A program made the translations under genes and the position numbers. 64,000 nt of DNA from CAWDMW01 sp963803575 (GTDB lineage Bacteria > Pseudomonadota > Alphaproteobacteria > Rickettsiales > UBA998): contig CAWDMW010000001.1 in the NCBI GenBank assembly GCA_963803575.1, positions 62,001 to 126,000 on the forward strand. Direction: 5' to 3'. Below the pieces are notes generated by a model that ran no database searches, was not told where the DNA came from, and saw nothing but the letters and a program-made list of their open reading frames with translations. Position 1 is the first letter of the stretch; every line of letters starts with the position of its first letter. Positions 51,265 through 60,325 of the stretch are shown here, one piece after another.

Positions 51265-51690
51265 ATGAATACGACTGATTTTATTACTACTATTTTTCTG
51301 GAAAATGTTGGAAGTGCGTCGTTGTTTCCCTTCATCTCAAGCTTGACACTGGAAGCCATGGCTTTGTTTGGAGGTTACGACCTGATGCTTGCCAGCATGG
51401 TGGCAATGGCTGGGTTGCTGGCTGGTAGTATAGCAAATTGGTTGATTGGATTTGGGTTAGCGGCGTTAAGAGATCGGTTTGGCTTATCCAACAACATCGA
51501 CTTCACCAAAGCAGAGCGCTTTATGTGTAGCTTCGGTTTTATAATAGCGGCACTTTTCTGGATGCCGGTAGGATCATTATTTGTTCTGGCTTGTGGATTC
51601 CTCCGTGTGCCTCTGTGGAAAGTGTTGCTGGCGGTGCTGGCAGGCGGGCTGTATCACTTATGGCCGTATATCGGTGCAATCCCTGTATAG
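51265..51690 (+). CDS. YqaA/DedA-like inner-membrane protein
   Basis: The ATG at 51265 is selected because GGAAG lies just upstream (51256-51260). It gives 141 residues. Three or four hydrophobic helices, the stretch GSASLFPFISSLTLEAMALF at the start, a GSIANWLIGFGLAAL helix with the conserved asparagine, and FWMPVGSLFVLACGFLRVPLWKVL match the small YqaA/SNARE-associated (DedA-related) family. Membrane roles of DedA proteins in phospholipid flipping are known for larger relatives; nothing more can be claimed here. It is divergent from uvrC and convergent with nadE. Confidence 0.82.
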   Translation: MNTTDFITTIFLENVGSASLFPFISSLTLEAMALFGGYDLMLASMVAMAGLLAGSIANWLIGFGLAALRDRFGLSNNIDFTKAERFMCSFGFIIAALFWMPVGSLFVLACGFLRVPLWKVLLAVLAGGLYHLWPYIGAIPV

Positions 51691-51705
51691 AACCAGCGTT
51701 TAGAT

Positions 51706-53328
51706 TTAGCGTTTGAAGTCGTTTGTTAGCGGCATACGCCAGTCACGCCCAAACGATAGTGAGGATAACTTGACGCCGGGTGGTGCCTGACGGCGTTTAT
51801 ATTCTGATATGCGAAGTAAGTGCGCCACTCGCTCAACTACTTCTTTCTCATATCCATCAAAGACAATATCATCAATACTCGCGCGATCTTCAATGAGCCG
51901 TACTAACACAGCATCCAGTATGTCGTAAGGTGGCAGGCTGTCTTCATCTGTCTGATCTTCGCGCAACTCAGCAGAAGGCGCACGGGTAATGATGCGCTCT
52001 GGGATGATTGGATGCGTGACAGGCTGCCCATCTGGCAAATGCGTATTACGCCAACGCGACAAAGCAAAAACATCGGTCTTGTAGACATCTTTCAAAACAG
52101 AAAATGCGCCGCACATATCCCCGTAAAGTGTAGCATATCCCACAGCCATTTCAGACTTATTGCCTGTGGTCAGCAAAAGCGCCCCGTTAGAATTACTCAT
52201 TCCCATTAACAATAATCCACGGCTACGTGACTGGATATTTTCCTGTGCTAATGATGAGATTGTTACATCAGCTGAGGCAAAAGTGCGATCAATCACTGTC
52301 ATGACTGGCTCTATAGGGATGCTGTGATAAGCGATACCAAGATTGTCTGCCAATGCCGCCGCATCATCTAAGCTGATCTGTGCGGTATAAGGTGATGGCA
52401 ACATAACAGCCTGCACCTTGTCTGCACCCAACGCATCCACGGCAACCACAGCTGTTAAGGCAGAATCTATGCCGCCTGACAGACCCAAAATAACAGATGT
52501 AAACCCATTCTTGCTAACATAATCCCTCAAGCCCATTACCATAGCCTGATAGTACATCGTCATATCGGTCATCGTTGGTTTGTCCATGTGTATATCTAAA
52601 CCAACATAGTCTTTGAAATACGGAGCCTGCCAGATAACGCTGCCATCTTTAGCACTCAGGAAAGAACCACCATCAAACACAAGTTCATCCTGTCCACCTG
52701 TTTGATTGACGTATAATAACGGGGTGTCAAAACGTTGCGTAATATGGCGTGCCAGACTATGGCGTATCGTATACTTACCCTTTTCATACGGGGATGCGTT
52801 TAGTACAATAAATATATCAGGAGATTGTTGCGACAGATGCTCTGCCACCGTATCATGCCACATATCTTCGCAGATCATAATGCCTAGACGGTGGTCTTTC
52901 CATATGACCACATCAGGCAAGTCACCTTGCCTAAACACACGATATTCATCAAATACACCACTATTGGCCAGTTCATATTTATAGCGTACTTGCTGTATTG
53001 TGCCTTCGCTAATCAGGCAGGCAGCGTTGTAACAACCTGATTCATCTTCCCAAAGCGTGCCAACGACCATACTTATATTGGTATCACGGGTATAGTCTGC
53101 CAGATCGGCTACTGCCCTCGTAGCCGTTTGCCTAAACGATGGGACTAAGATCAAATCTTCCCCCGGATAGCCAATTAATGAACATTCCGGGAACACAATT
53201 AGTGTCTTACCTAACGCAGCAGCTTCACGGCATGTAGCAATAATGAGACGCACATTACTCGCAATATCACCTACAGTAGGATTAATCTGTGCAACTGCAA
53301 GTGATGAAAGAAGAGACTGCTCTGTCAA
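51706..53328 (-). CDS. nadE: Glutamine-dependent NAD+ synthetase
   Basis: NadE amidates deamido-NAD to NAD. The 540-residue protein has an N-terminal nitrilase-type glutaminase domain (SLAVAQINPTVGDIASNVRL, the glutamate in VFPECSLIGYPGEDLI, the cysteine in GIMICEDMWHD at about residue 155). A C-terminal synthetase domain carries the PP-loop LGLSGGIDSALTAVVAVDAL, then GNKSEMAVGYATLYGDMCGAF. This is the glutamine-using form, not the short ammonia-only one. It starts three bases after clpX and is probably cotranscribed. Confidence 0.95.
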   Translation of the reverse strand: MTEQSLLSSLAVAQINPTVGDIASNVRLIIATCREAAALGKTLIVFPECSLIGYPGEDLILVPSFRQTATRAVADLADYTRDTNISMVVGTLWEDESGCYNAACLISEGTIQQVRYKYELANSGVFDEYRVFRQGDLPDVVIWKDHRLGIMICEDMWHDTVAEHLSQQSPDIFIVLNASPYEKGKYTIRHSLARHITQRFDTPLLYVNQTGGQDELVFDGGSFLSAKDGSVIWQAPYFKDYVGLDIHMDKPTMTDMTMYYQAMVMGLRDYVSKNGFTSVILGLSGGIDSALTAVVAVDALGADKVQAVMLPSPYTAQISLDDAAALADNLGIAYHSIPIEPVMTVIDRTFASADVTISSLAQENIQSRSRGLLLMGMSNSNGALLLTTGNKSEMAVGYATLYGDMCGAFSVLKDVYKTDVFALSRWRNTHLPDGQPVTHPIIPERIITRAPSAELREDQTDEDSLPPYDILDAVLVRLIEDRASIDDIVFDGYEKEVVERVAHLLRISEYKRRQAPPGVKLSSLSFGRDWRMPLTNDFKR

Positions 53329-53331
53329 CTA

Positions 53332-54612
53332 TCAGACACTTGCTTCCTGAGATGAGTCAGCCACAGCTTCTTTCTTTTTCTTCTCATGCACCATTAATGG
53401 CTCAGCAGATTTCTCGACCACATCTCCGTTAATTACGACTTCGGATAGATCATCTGTATCTGGTACGTCAAACATCAGTTCAAGCAATGTTTCTTCCAAA
53501 ATCGCACGTAAACCCCGCGCACCAGTTTTGCGCTTAATGGCTTTGTCTGCAATGGCTTTCAGTGCATCATCTGTGAATGTCAATGCTACTTCTTCAATAT
53601 CAAACAACTTCTTATATTGCTTGGTCAGTGCGTTTTTAGGCTCTGTTAGAATACGTACCAACGCTTCATTATCCAGATCTTGCAACGTAGCAATCACTGG
53701 TAAACGTCCAACAAACTCTGGAATCAACCCGAATTTCAGTAAATCTTCCGGTTCCACACGAGAGAATAACTCACCAACACCCTCATCTGACTCACTACGT
53801 ACGTCAGCCCCAAAACCAATGGAGGTACCTTTGCCGCGTTGCGCGATAATCTTATGTAACCCAGCAAATGCACCACCACAGATAAAGAGAATATTGGAAG
53901 TATCAACCTGCAAAAACTCCTGCTGCGGATGCTTACGGCCACCTTGCGGAGGTACAGAAGCGACCGTTCCTTCCATAATTTTCAGCAATGCTTGCTGCAC
54001 ACCTTCTCCGGACACATCACGGGTGATAGACGGATTATCTGATTTACGAGAAATCTTATCTACCTCATCAATATAAACGATACCACGTTGGGCACGCTCT
54101 ACATTGTAATCCGCGGACTGAAGCAAACGCAGAATAATATTTTCCACATCTTCACCCACATAACCGGCTTCCGTCAGGGTGGTGGCATCCGCCATGGTGA
54201 ATGGTACGTCCAGAATACGTGCCAGTGTCTGTGCAAGTAGTGTCTTACCACACCCTGTAGGCCCTAACAGCAAGATATTGGATTTCGCCAATTCAACGTC
54301 ACTACCTTTTTCAATCAGGCTAACGCGCTTATAATGGTTATAGACAGCAACGGACAGCACACGCTTAGCCTCGGCTTGCCCAATCACATACTGATCCAGA
54401 AAGTCACGTATCTCTGATGGCTTAGGAATACGGCCATCATCATGCTCTACAATTGTTTTGTCAGCAGTACGGATGATGTCCATGCATAACTCAACACATT
54501 CATCGCAGATGAATACGGTAGGGCCTGCAATCAGTTTGCGTACTTCATGCTCACTCTTGCCGCAGAACGAGCAATAGCGGGTATTTTTGGTTTCTTTCGT
54601 CGGTTTATTCAT
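53332..54612 (-). CDS. clpX: ATP-dependent Clp protease ATP-binding subunit ClpX
   Basis: ClpX unfolds substrates for ClpP. The 426-residue protein has an N-terminal zinc-binding domain with four cysteines (C14, C17, C36, C39). It also has Walker A GPTGCGKTLLAQTLARIL, the pore loop GYVGEDVENIILRLLQSADY, Walker B VYIDEVDKI, and the sensor-2 region TGARGLRAILEETLLELMFDVP. In many alphaproteobacteria it is followed by lon and preceded by clpP. Here neither is adjacent; nadE follows. In alphaproteobacteria ClpXP degrades cell-cycle regulators such as CtrA, which fits mipZ and flagellar genes nearby only loosely. Confidence 0.96.
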   Translation of the reverse strand: MNKPTKETKNTRYCSFCGKSEHEVRKLIAGPTVFICDECVELCMDIIRTADKTIVEHDDGRIPKPSEIRDFLDQYVIGQAEAKRVLSVAVYNHYKRVSLIEKGSDVELAKSNILLLGPTGCGKTLLAQTLARILDVPFTMADATTLTEAGYVGEDVENIILRLLQSADYNVERAQRGIVYIDEVDKISRKSDNPSITRDVSGEGVQQALLKIMEGTVASVPPQGGRKHPQQEFLQVDTSNILFICGGAFAGLHKIIAQRGKGTSIGFGADVRSESDEGVGELFSRVEPEDLLKFGLIPEFVGRLPVIATLQDLDNEALVRILTEPKNALTKQYKKLFDIEEVALTFTDDALKAIADKAIKRKTGARGLRAILEETLLELMFDVPDTDDLSEVVINGDVVEKSAEPLMVHEKKKKEAVADSSQEASV

Positions 54613-54795
54613 AATATCATGCGCAGGCTTGTTATTTCACTTTTTACCATAGACCGAAATATAGGCATATTGCCAGAGATAAAAAGGGACATTATTCAAA
54701 TTACCTCGGTTAAACATTCAGGCGTTGCGTAATTGCTATGCTGCGCCCACGATATTTGAACCCATAATTCAGCAGCCACACCTCCATATGCTTAG

Positions 54796-54810
54796 TGTGA
54801 ATATGTCACA
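54796..54810. repeat. TGTGA-N5-TCACA dyad upstream of fliF
   Basis: TGTGA (54796-54800) and TCACA (54806-54810) are inverse copies with a 5-base centre. A CRP site has 6 bases, so the spacing is one short. It lies about 150 bases upstream of the fliF start in the clpX-fliF gap. Possible regulator site; may be chance. Confidence 0.3.
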
Positions 54811-54875
54811 TTCGTTAGCACTAGGCAATTTTTGCCGCCGCTACACACATCGTATGTCAGCAATACGACAATGCT

Positions 54876-54890
54876 TTAACAGATTCGTAA
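54876..54890 (+). promoter_or_regulatory. CtrA-like half-site pair upstream of fliF
   Basis: TTAA (54876-54879), seven bases, GTAA (54887-54890) resembles the CtrA box TTAA-N7-TTAA with one mismatch. It is 71-85 bases before the fliF ATG. CtrA controls early flagellar operons in Caulobacter and relatives; that this genome uses it is only inferred. Four-base arms give a low-information match. Confidence 0.3.
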
Positions 54891-54960
54891 GGTTTTCATG
54901 GGTAAAAACGCTATCAGATAACGTCACATAATGCGCTTTGATGCGAAGGGATAGTCTAAT

Positions 54961-56583
54961 ATGAATGCAATCGTTCAATCTATGGGTGAAATGAACCGAC
55001 TTAAAATTGCAGCTATGGTGGGCGTCTCTATTTTAATGCTGTTGTTTTTTGTCTTTCTTTCTACTCGCGTCTCATCCCCTACCTTTGCACCGCTTTATAC
55101 CAATATTTCACTCGAAGATAGTGGTGACGTGATTACAGAACTCGAAGCCATGAATATTCCTTATGAAGTGACAGCGGGAGGCAAGCAAATTTTGGTGCCG
55201 GGTGATAAAGTTGAAATGGCGCGTGTAAAACTGGCAGGGCAAGGTTTGCCATCTAGCGGAACGATGATTGGTTATGAAGTGTTTGATGAAGGGGAAGCAC
55301 TGGGTACATCAAATTTTGTACTGAACGTCAATAAACTAAGAGCACTGGAAGGTGAGCTAGCACGAACAATAAGTTCACTGCGTCAGGTAGATTCTGCCAG
55401 AGTGCATCTGGTTATCCCAAAACGCGAATTATTTACCCGTGACAAACGCGACCCGACAGCCTCTGTGGCGCTGCGTGTGCGTGGAAGTGGCGGACTGGAA
55501 AAGCAGGAAATTGCGGCTATCAAGCATATGGTAGCTACCAGTGTTCCCGGACTAAAACCATCAAAAATTACGATCATTGATCAAAACGGTAACTTACTGG
55601 CACGCGGCGTGGATGATGCCAATGACCCGGAAGTGCTGGCAGCAACTGCGCAGGAGTTTCGTACCGGATTTGAAAATAAGCTGGAACGTACCATTGTTAA
55701 CTTACTGGAACGCTCTGTGGGTATGGGACGTGTGAGTGCCGAAGTGAATGCAGAGATAGATTTTGACCGCATTGTGACGAACTCAGAAAATTATGATCCG
55801 GAAGGACAAGTCGCGCGTTCGGTGCAAAGCATCGAGGAAACCGAACAGGAACAGGAAAAAGACTTAAAAGACAATGTGTCTGTTGCCAATAACTTACCCG
55901 ACACAGACCCTGAAGCAGCAGGTGTTGTCAGTAATCGCAACATGCAACGTACCGACGAAACCACGAACTTTGAAATCTCTAAAGTTGTGAAAAACCATAT
56001 CAAAGAAACCGGTACCGTGAAACGTTTGAGCGTGGCAGTGCTGGTGGATGGCACTTACGTGACTGGTGAGGAAGGAGAAGAAGTGTATACTCCTCGCAAT
56101 GAAGAAGAACTGGCGCAGCTGGAAACACTCGTGCGCTCGGCTGTCGGGTATGATCCGGATCGCGGGGACAGTGTAGAGGTCATTAACATGGCATTCGCTA
56201 CACCAATGGCTATGGCTGAAGAATCACCGTTTGACTGGTTGAAGCGTGACTTTAATTCTATCTTCCAGACCTTTGTTCTCGCAAGTGTTGCCATTCTGGT
56301 TATCATGCTCATCATCAAACCGCTGGTTAATAAAGCCATCACGTCTCAGGAAGAAGCAGAAGAGGATGACGAAGAACTACAACGTCTTCTGTCTGCTCCT
56401 GCTATGGGAGGCATGTTGGAAGATATGACCGGGGATGATGAAGATGACTCGATGATTAGTATTGACAAGATTGACGGTGGCATAAAATCCTCACTTTACC
56501 GAAAAGTCAACGAGCTGATGGAGAACCACCCAGAGGAATGCCTCAATGTGATACGTCAATGGGCCTTTGAAGTAGATGAATAA
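54961..56583 (+). CDS. fliF: Flagellar MS-ring protein FliF
   Basis: FliF forms the inner-membrane MS ring on which the flagellar motor and export apparatus are built. The 540-residue protein has an N-terminal membrane helix (about 15-35), periplasmic ring-building motifs such as APLYTNISLEDSGDVITELE and LEGELARTISSLRQVDSARVHLVIP. A later membrane helix (about 437-458, TFVLASVAILVIMLIIKPLV) and a short acidic C-terminal FliG-binding tail end it. Length matches alphaproteobacterial FliF. GAAGGG about ten bases upstream is a plausible ribosome-binding site. It opens the flagellar operon. Confidence 0.95.
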   Translation: MNAIVQSMGEMNRLKIAAMVGVSILMLLFFVFLSTRVSSPTFAPLYTNISLEDSGDVITELEAMNIPYEVTAGGKQILVPGDKVEMARVKLAGQGLPSSGTMIGYEVFDEGEALGTSNFVLNVNKLRALEGELARTISSLRQVDSARVHLVIPKRELFTRDKRDPTASVALRVRGSGGLEKQEIAAIKHMVATSVPGLKPSKITIIDQNGNLLARGVDDANDPEVLAATAQEFRTGFENKLERTIVNLLERSVGMGRVSAEVNAEIDFDRIVTNSENYDPEGQVARSVQSIEETEQEQEKDLKDNVSVANNLPDTDPEAAGVVSNRNMQRTDETTNFEISKVVKNHIKETGTVKRLSVAVLVDGTYVTGEEGEEVYTPRNEEELAQLETLVRSAVGYDPDRGDSVEVINMAFATPMAMAEESPFDWLKRDFNSIFQTFVLASVAILVIMLIIKPLVNKAITSQEEAEEDDEELQRLLSAPAMGGMLEDMTGDDEDDSMISIDKIDGGIKSSLYRKVNELMENHPEECLNVIRQWAFEVDE

Positions 56584-56656
56584 TTGCCCCACATCACTAG
56601 GCAAAAAATGCCGCATCTTAACACTTCGCTAACTTAACTACGATACTACTAGCATT

Positions 56657-57682
56657 ATGGCAAAACGTATTACCAAAGATGACTATCGCACCTTAACAGG
56701 ATTGCAAAAAGCAGCTATCTTAATGATGTCTGCCAGTGAAGAAGGAGCAGGTAAAGTCTTCGGCATGATGGATGACGAGGAAATCAAAGACCTTTCCAAC
56801 GCGATGGCAAATCTCGGTCGTGTGGATGGCGAATGTGTCGAACGGCTCTTTAATGAATTCAGCGATCAAATGTCTGCCGCTGGTGTCGTGGTTGGCTCTT
56901 ACGATACAACAGAACGCTTGCTGGCCAAAGCACTCGGCAAGGATCGCGTGGATTCCATTATGGATGAAATACGAGGGCCAGCCGGTCGTACCACCTGGGA
57001 TAAACTTGCTAACGTTAATGAGGAAGTGCTGGCATCCTTCCTGAAACACGAATACCCCCAAACCATTGCGCTGATTATCTCTAAAATACGCTCCGATCAT
57101 GCAGCGCGCGTATTATCCGTGTTACCAGAAGAAATGACGTTGGATGTGATTAACCGGATGCTTTCCATGGATGCGGTGAAAAAAGAAGTAGTGGAAGGCA
57201 TCGAAAAGACATTGCGTACTGAGTTTATGAACAACATCTCGAAAACGCAACGTCGTGACAGTTATGAATTAATGGCGGAAATCTTTAATAACTTTGATCG
57301 TAATACCGAGGGCAAGTTCATGGGACATCTGGAACAGAAAGATCCGGATTCTGCCGAACGCATCCGCAATTTGATGTTTACGTTTGAAGATCTGGTGAAA
57401 ATTGATACAGCCGGCATTCAAACCGTACTGCGTAATCTGGATAAAGATAAACTGGCGATGGCACTTAAAGGTGCTTCCGACAATCTCAAAGAACTATTCT
57501 TTGGTAATATGTCCGAGCGTGCCTCGAAGATTTTGCTGGAAGATATGGAAGCCATGGGGCCTGTCCGCCTGAAAGACGTGGATGAAGCGCAAATGTATGT
57601 GGTGACGGTTGCCAAAGATCTGGCAATGAAAGGCGATATTATTATTGCAGAATCAAACGGTGAAGATCAGTTGGTATATTAG
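56657..57682 (+). CDS. fliG: Flagellar motor switch protein FliG
   Basis: FliG binds FliF and transmits torque from the stator. The 341-residue protein has the N-terminal FliF-binding part (TGLQKAAILMMSASEEGAGK), the EHPQ-type motif in LKHEYPQTIALIISKI (middle domain), and the C-terminal torque helix region. That region includes FEDLVKIDTAGIQTVLRNLDKDKLAMALKGA, where charged residues meet the MotA loop. It is 73 bases after fliF and two bases before fliH. Identification is secure. Confidence 0.95.
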   Translation: MAKRITKDDYRTLTGLQKAAILMMSASEEGAGKVFGMMDDEEIKDLSNAMANLGRVDGECVERLFNEFSDQMSAAGVVVGSYDTTERLLAKALGKDRVDSIMDEIRGPAGRTTWDKLANVNEEVLASFLKHEYPQTIALIISKIRSDHAARVLSVLPEEMTLDVINRMLSMDAVKKEVVEGIEKTLRTEFMNNISKTQRRDSYELMAEIFNNFDRNTEGKFMGHLEQKDPDSAERIRNLMFTFEDLVKIDTAGIQTVLRNLDKDKLAMALKGASDNLKELFFGNMSERASKILLEDMEAMGPVRLKDVDEAQMYVVTVAKDLAMKGDIIIAESNGEDQLVY

Positions 57683-57684
57683 AT

Positions 57685-58617
57685 ATGGAACAAGCACAAT
57701 CACTTGAAATACGACGGTTCGATTTTGGTGGATTAACGGACTTCATGGTGCCAACCATCGTGCATCAGGAAGAGGAACCTATCGCAGAGGCGGAAGAAAC
57801 GCCGCCGCCTCCACCTGCTGCCACCTTCACCGAAGCAGATATGGAAGCAGCACGCGAAAAGGCTTACCAACAAGGGCTGGAAGCTGGAAAAGCCGAAGTA
57901 CACAGCGAGCAGGTTGCCTTGCAACATGAACGTGACTTGGCAGCACAGCAGCAAATGGCTGCACTCTCTGCACAGTTACAGGACGCAATGGACAATGTTG
58001 ATGCATTGCTACAAACGCATGAGCAGGACATTGTGCAAATGGCGTATGCGGTGGCCGTCAAACTTGCTGGCGCATCATTGGCACATGATCCGTTCCCCGT
58101 ATTGCAGTCGATGATAGCAGAATGTCTGCCTGCCATTATCGACCAGCCTAACCTTCATGTCAGAGTGCATCCTGATGCCGTATTAAAAGTGAAAGAGATG
58201 CTACATAGTGCCCTGTCTGGTCACTCGTATGAAGGGCGATATGTGGTGAAAGCAGATGATACACTTGCATCAGGCGACATTATCATACGATGGCAATCTG
58301 GCGAGGTAGGGCGTTTGATGGATAAGATGATGCAGGATATTAACAGGCACCTTCCGGCACCAAATCCGGTATGGATAGAACAGCATACACCCCAGGTTTC
58401 TCCATCTTCTGTTGCTTCTGTCATACCACGGCCTACGGCGCAGGATTCAGAGTCTATTTCGCTCGCTCCATCTTCTATAGCCGCTAAGCCGGAAAAGGCT
58501 GAAACGCAGGACAGCACAGAGATATCACCACCGCCCACCAAGCAGGTTACTGATACAGATAAGCATAAAACACTTGATGATATACGCGCCAGCCTAAAAC
58601 AACGTAAAGCCACCTAA
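57685..58617 (+). CDS. fliH: Flagellar assembly protein FliH
   Basis: FliH regulates the export ATPase FliI. The 310-residue protein has a helical Glu-, Ala- and Gln-rich central region (EKAYQQGLEAGKAEVHSEQ, 65-110). A FliH C-terminal domain (QMAYAVAVKLAGASLAHD, QPNLHVRVHPDAVLKVKEML, SGDIIIRWQSGEVGRLMDKMMQDI) follows, with a long low-complexity proline/serine tail ending KTLDDIRASLKQRKAT. The extra tail is longer than in many homologues. Caulobacter calls this gene flbE/fliH in the same position. fliI is not adjacent. Confidence 0.85.
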   Translation: MEQAQSLEIRRFDFGGLTDFMVPTIVHQEEEPIAEAEETPPPPPAATFTEADMEAAREKAYQQGLEAGKAEVHSEQVALQHERDLAAQQQMAALSAQLQDAMDNVDALLQTHEQDIVQMAYAVAVKLAGASLAHDPFPVLQSMIAECLPAIIDQPNLHVRVHPDAVLKVKEMLHSALSGHSYEGRYVVKADDTLASGDIIIRWQSGEVGRLMDKMMQDINRHLPAPNPVWIEQHTPQVSPSSVASVIPRPTAQDSESISLAPSSIAAKPEKAETQDSTEISPPPTKQVTDTDKHKTLDDIRASLKQRKAT

Positions 58618-58662
58618 AACCCTCTAACTTACATTTATTGATTTCACAGGAGAACACATCCC

Positions 58663-58959
58663 ATGGCAGAAACAGATACACTTGGAAATGAATTGCTTGA
58701 AGGCGCAGATGAAAATCTGTCACTGGAAGCAGTACAGGATATTCCGGTACAAATATCCGTGGTACTGGGTAAAAGCAGTATGCAGGTACAACAATTGCTC
58801 AAGCTTGGACGCGGGGCAGTCATTGAGCTAAACAAAAAAGTGGGCGAACCCGTTGACATTTATATTAATTCCCGGCTTGTGGCACGTGGCGAAGTCGTGG
58901 TCGTGGAAGACCGCGTGGGCGTGACCATGACCGAAATTATTAAAGGCGATAAAAAGTAA
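58663..58959 (+). CDS. fliN: Flagellar motor switch protein FliN
   Basis: FliN forms the C-ring base that binds FliH and CheY. The 98-residue protein shows the SpoA domain: IPVQISVVLGKSSMQVQQLL, KLGRGAVIELNKKVGEPVDI and VVVEDRVGVTMTEIIK. A leading acidic segment precedes it. The end is five bases before flbD, so both are probably cotranscribed. Position after fliH is conserved in alphaproteobacteria. Confidence 0.94.
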   Translation: MAETDTLGNELLEGADENLSLEAVQDIPVQISVVLGKSSMQVQQLLKLGRGAVIELNKKVGEPVDIYINSRLVARGEVVVVEDRVGVTMTEIIKGDKK

Positions 58960-58964
58960 TTATT

Positions 58965-60314
58965 ATGCGCTTAATGATTGTAGGACATCTGGAAGGGCAA
59001 CTGGGTACCGCCACGGCCATTGCGTCTGATCGTGGCGCAAAAGTGACCCACTGCATTGATACGACGCAAGCACTCGCTACCCTATGCAGCAGCCATAGTG
59101 CTGATCTTTTAATGGTAGAAGCACAGCAGGATATTGCAGCATTCATCGTCCAATTACGCGCAGAACATATGTCTATTCCTGTCATAGCGTGCGGCATTAA
59201 AAATGATCGCGAAGCCGCAGTACGTGCCATCCGTAGTGGTGCAAAAGAATACATCCCCCTGCCCCCCGATGAAGCATTGATTGCTGCGGTACTTGAAGCA
59301 ATCTCGCAGGATTCCTCGTCTGTTTTATACCGTTCAGAGGCCATGAAGCGTACCATCTCTATGGTAGAACAGGTTGCACCGTCCCATGCTTCTGTCCTGA
59401 TTACCGGTGAATCCGGTACGGGAAAAGAAGTGATTGCGCGTCATTTACATCAACAAAGTGACCGAAGCGACAAGCCCTTTATCTCTGTCAATTGCGCCGC
59501 TATTCCTGAAAATTTGCTGGAATCCGAATTATTTGGCCACGAAAAAGGTGCGTTTACCGGGGCATTAAATCGCCGCATTGGGAAGTTTGAAGAAGCACAT
59601 GGCGGAACATTGTTGCTGGACGAAATCAGCGAGATGGACTTACGCCTTCAGGCGAAATTACTGCGCGCCATACAGGAACGCGAATTTGATCGCGTTGGTG
59701 GTACGAAGCCCATCAAAGTGGATATTCGGATTCTGGCCACCAGTAACCGCGATATGCAAAGCCATATCCGTCAGGGGAAATTTCGGGAAGACCTCTATTA
59801 CCGCCTGAATGTTATTACGGTAGACTTGGCACCTTTGCGAGAACGGCGCGATGACATATTATTACTGGCAGAGCATTTTATTGAGAAATATGCCAGCACG
59901 AATCACGTTCAGGTACGCTCGCTTTCCCAACAAGCACAGCAACGATTGTTAGAATATCCATGGCCGGGTAATGTACGCGAGCTGGAAAACACCTTGCACC
60001 GCGCTGTATTAATAGCGCACCATCAAACGATTGAAGAAAGCGACTTAATGCTATCTCCTTCTGCTTCATCCGAGCAACACGCGGCAATTCAAGATAATGC
60101 AGAAGACGAGAATTACGAAGATATGATCCCACTGGTCGGACAAACTGTTGCTCACGTAGAAAAGAAACTGATTTTGCAAACACTGGATCATTGCTTAGGC
60201 AACCGCACCCACGCGGCCAACATACTCGGTATCTCTATTCGCACATTGCGAAATAAACTGCGTCTTTACGGAGAACCTGAAATGGTAGGCTCCTATGAAA
60301 GCACGGCATTGTGA
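58965..60314 (+). CDS. flbD: Sigma-54 dependent flagellar regulator FlbD-like
   Basis: FlbD activates or represses class II/III flagellar genes with sigma-54. The 449-residue protein has an N-terminal receiver-like domain in which the phosphoacceptor aspartate is replaced (E52 in DLLMVEAQQD). The N-terminal acidic pair is also missing (MRLMIVGHLE). The AAA+ domain is complete: GESGTGKEVIARHLH (Walker A), the sigma-54-contact loop HEKGAFTGAL, LLDEISEMDL (Walker B) and REDLYYRLNV. A Fis-type helix-turn-helix (NRTHAANILGISIRTLRNKL) ends it. It lies between fliN and flhA, as in Caulobacter. Confidence 0.92.
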   Translation: MRLMIVGHLEGQLGTATAIASDRGAKVTHCIDTTQALATLCSSHSADLLMVEAQQDIAAFIVQLRAEHMSIPVIACGIKNDREAAVRAIRSGAKEYIPLPPDEALIAAVLEAISQDSSSVLYRSEAMKRTISMVEQVAPSHASVLITGESGTGKEVIARHLHQQSDRSDKPFISVNCAAIPENLLESELFGHEKGAFTGALNRRIGKFEEAHGGTLLLDEISEMDLRLQAKLLRAIQEREFDRVGGTKPIKVDIRILATSNRDMQSHIRQGKFREDLYYRLNVITVDLAPLRERRDDILLLAEHFIEKYASTNHVQVRSLSQQAQQRLLEYPWPGNVRELENTLHRAVLIAHHQTIEESDLMLSPSASSEQHAAIQDNAEDENYEDMIPLVGQTVAHVEKKLILQTLDHCLGNRTHAANILGISIRTLRNKLRLYGEPEMVGSYESTAL

Positions 60315-60325
60315 GCGACTGATTC

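Larger units (their letters stand above)
54613..54960. other. Intergenic region between clpX and fliF (348 bases)
   Basis: No credible gene is seen. On the minus strand a TATATT near 54655-54665 could serve as the -10 for clpX but lacks a good -35. GGCA-TAT-TGCC at 54664-54674 is a small dyad. On the plus strand a TGTGA-N5-TCACA dyad (54796-54810) and a TTAA-N7-GTAA element (54876-54890) lie upstream of fliF, and a GAAGGG sequence (54945-54950) precedes the fliF ATG. A TAGCAC-TTTTTGC pair near 54817-54833 resembles but does not meet the sigma-54 consensus. Confidence 0.5.

Noticed and set aside
53528..54076. Open frame of about 180 codons on the plus strand opposite clpX
   Set aside because: Serine- and leucine-rich antisense shadow of the very well conserved clpX gene; no ribosome-binding site and no sensible protein.
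54817..54833. TAGCAC-TTTTTGC as a sigma-54 promoter of fliF
   Set aside because: The -24 GG dinucleotide is missing, so the element does not fit the consensus.
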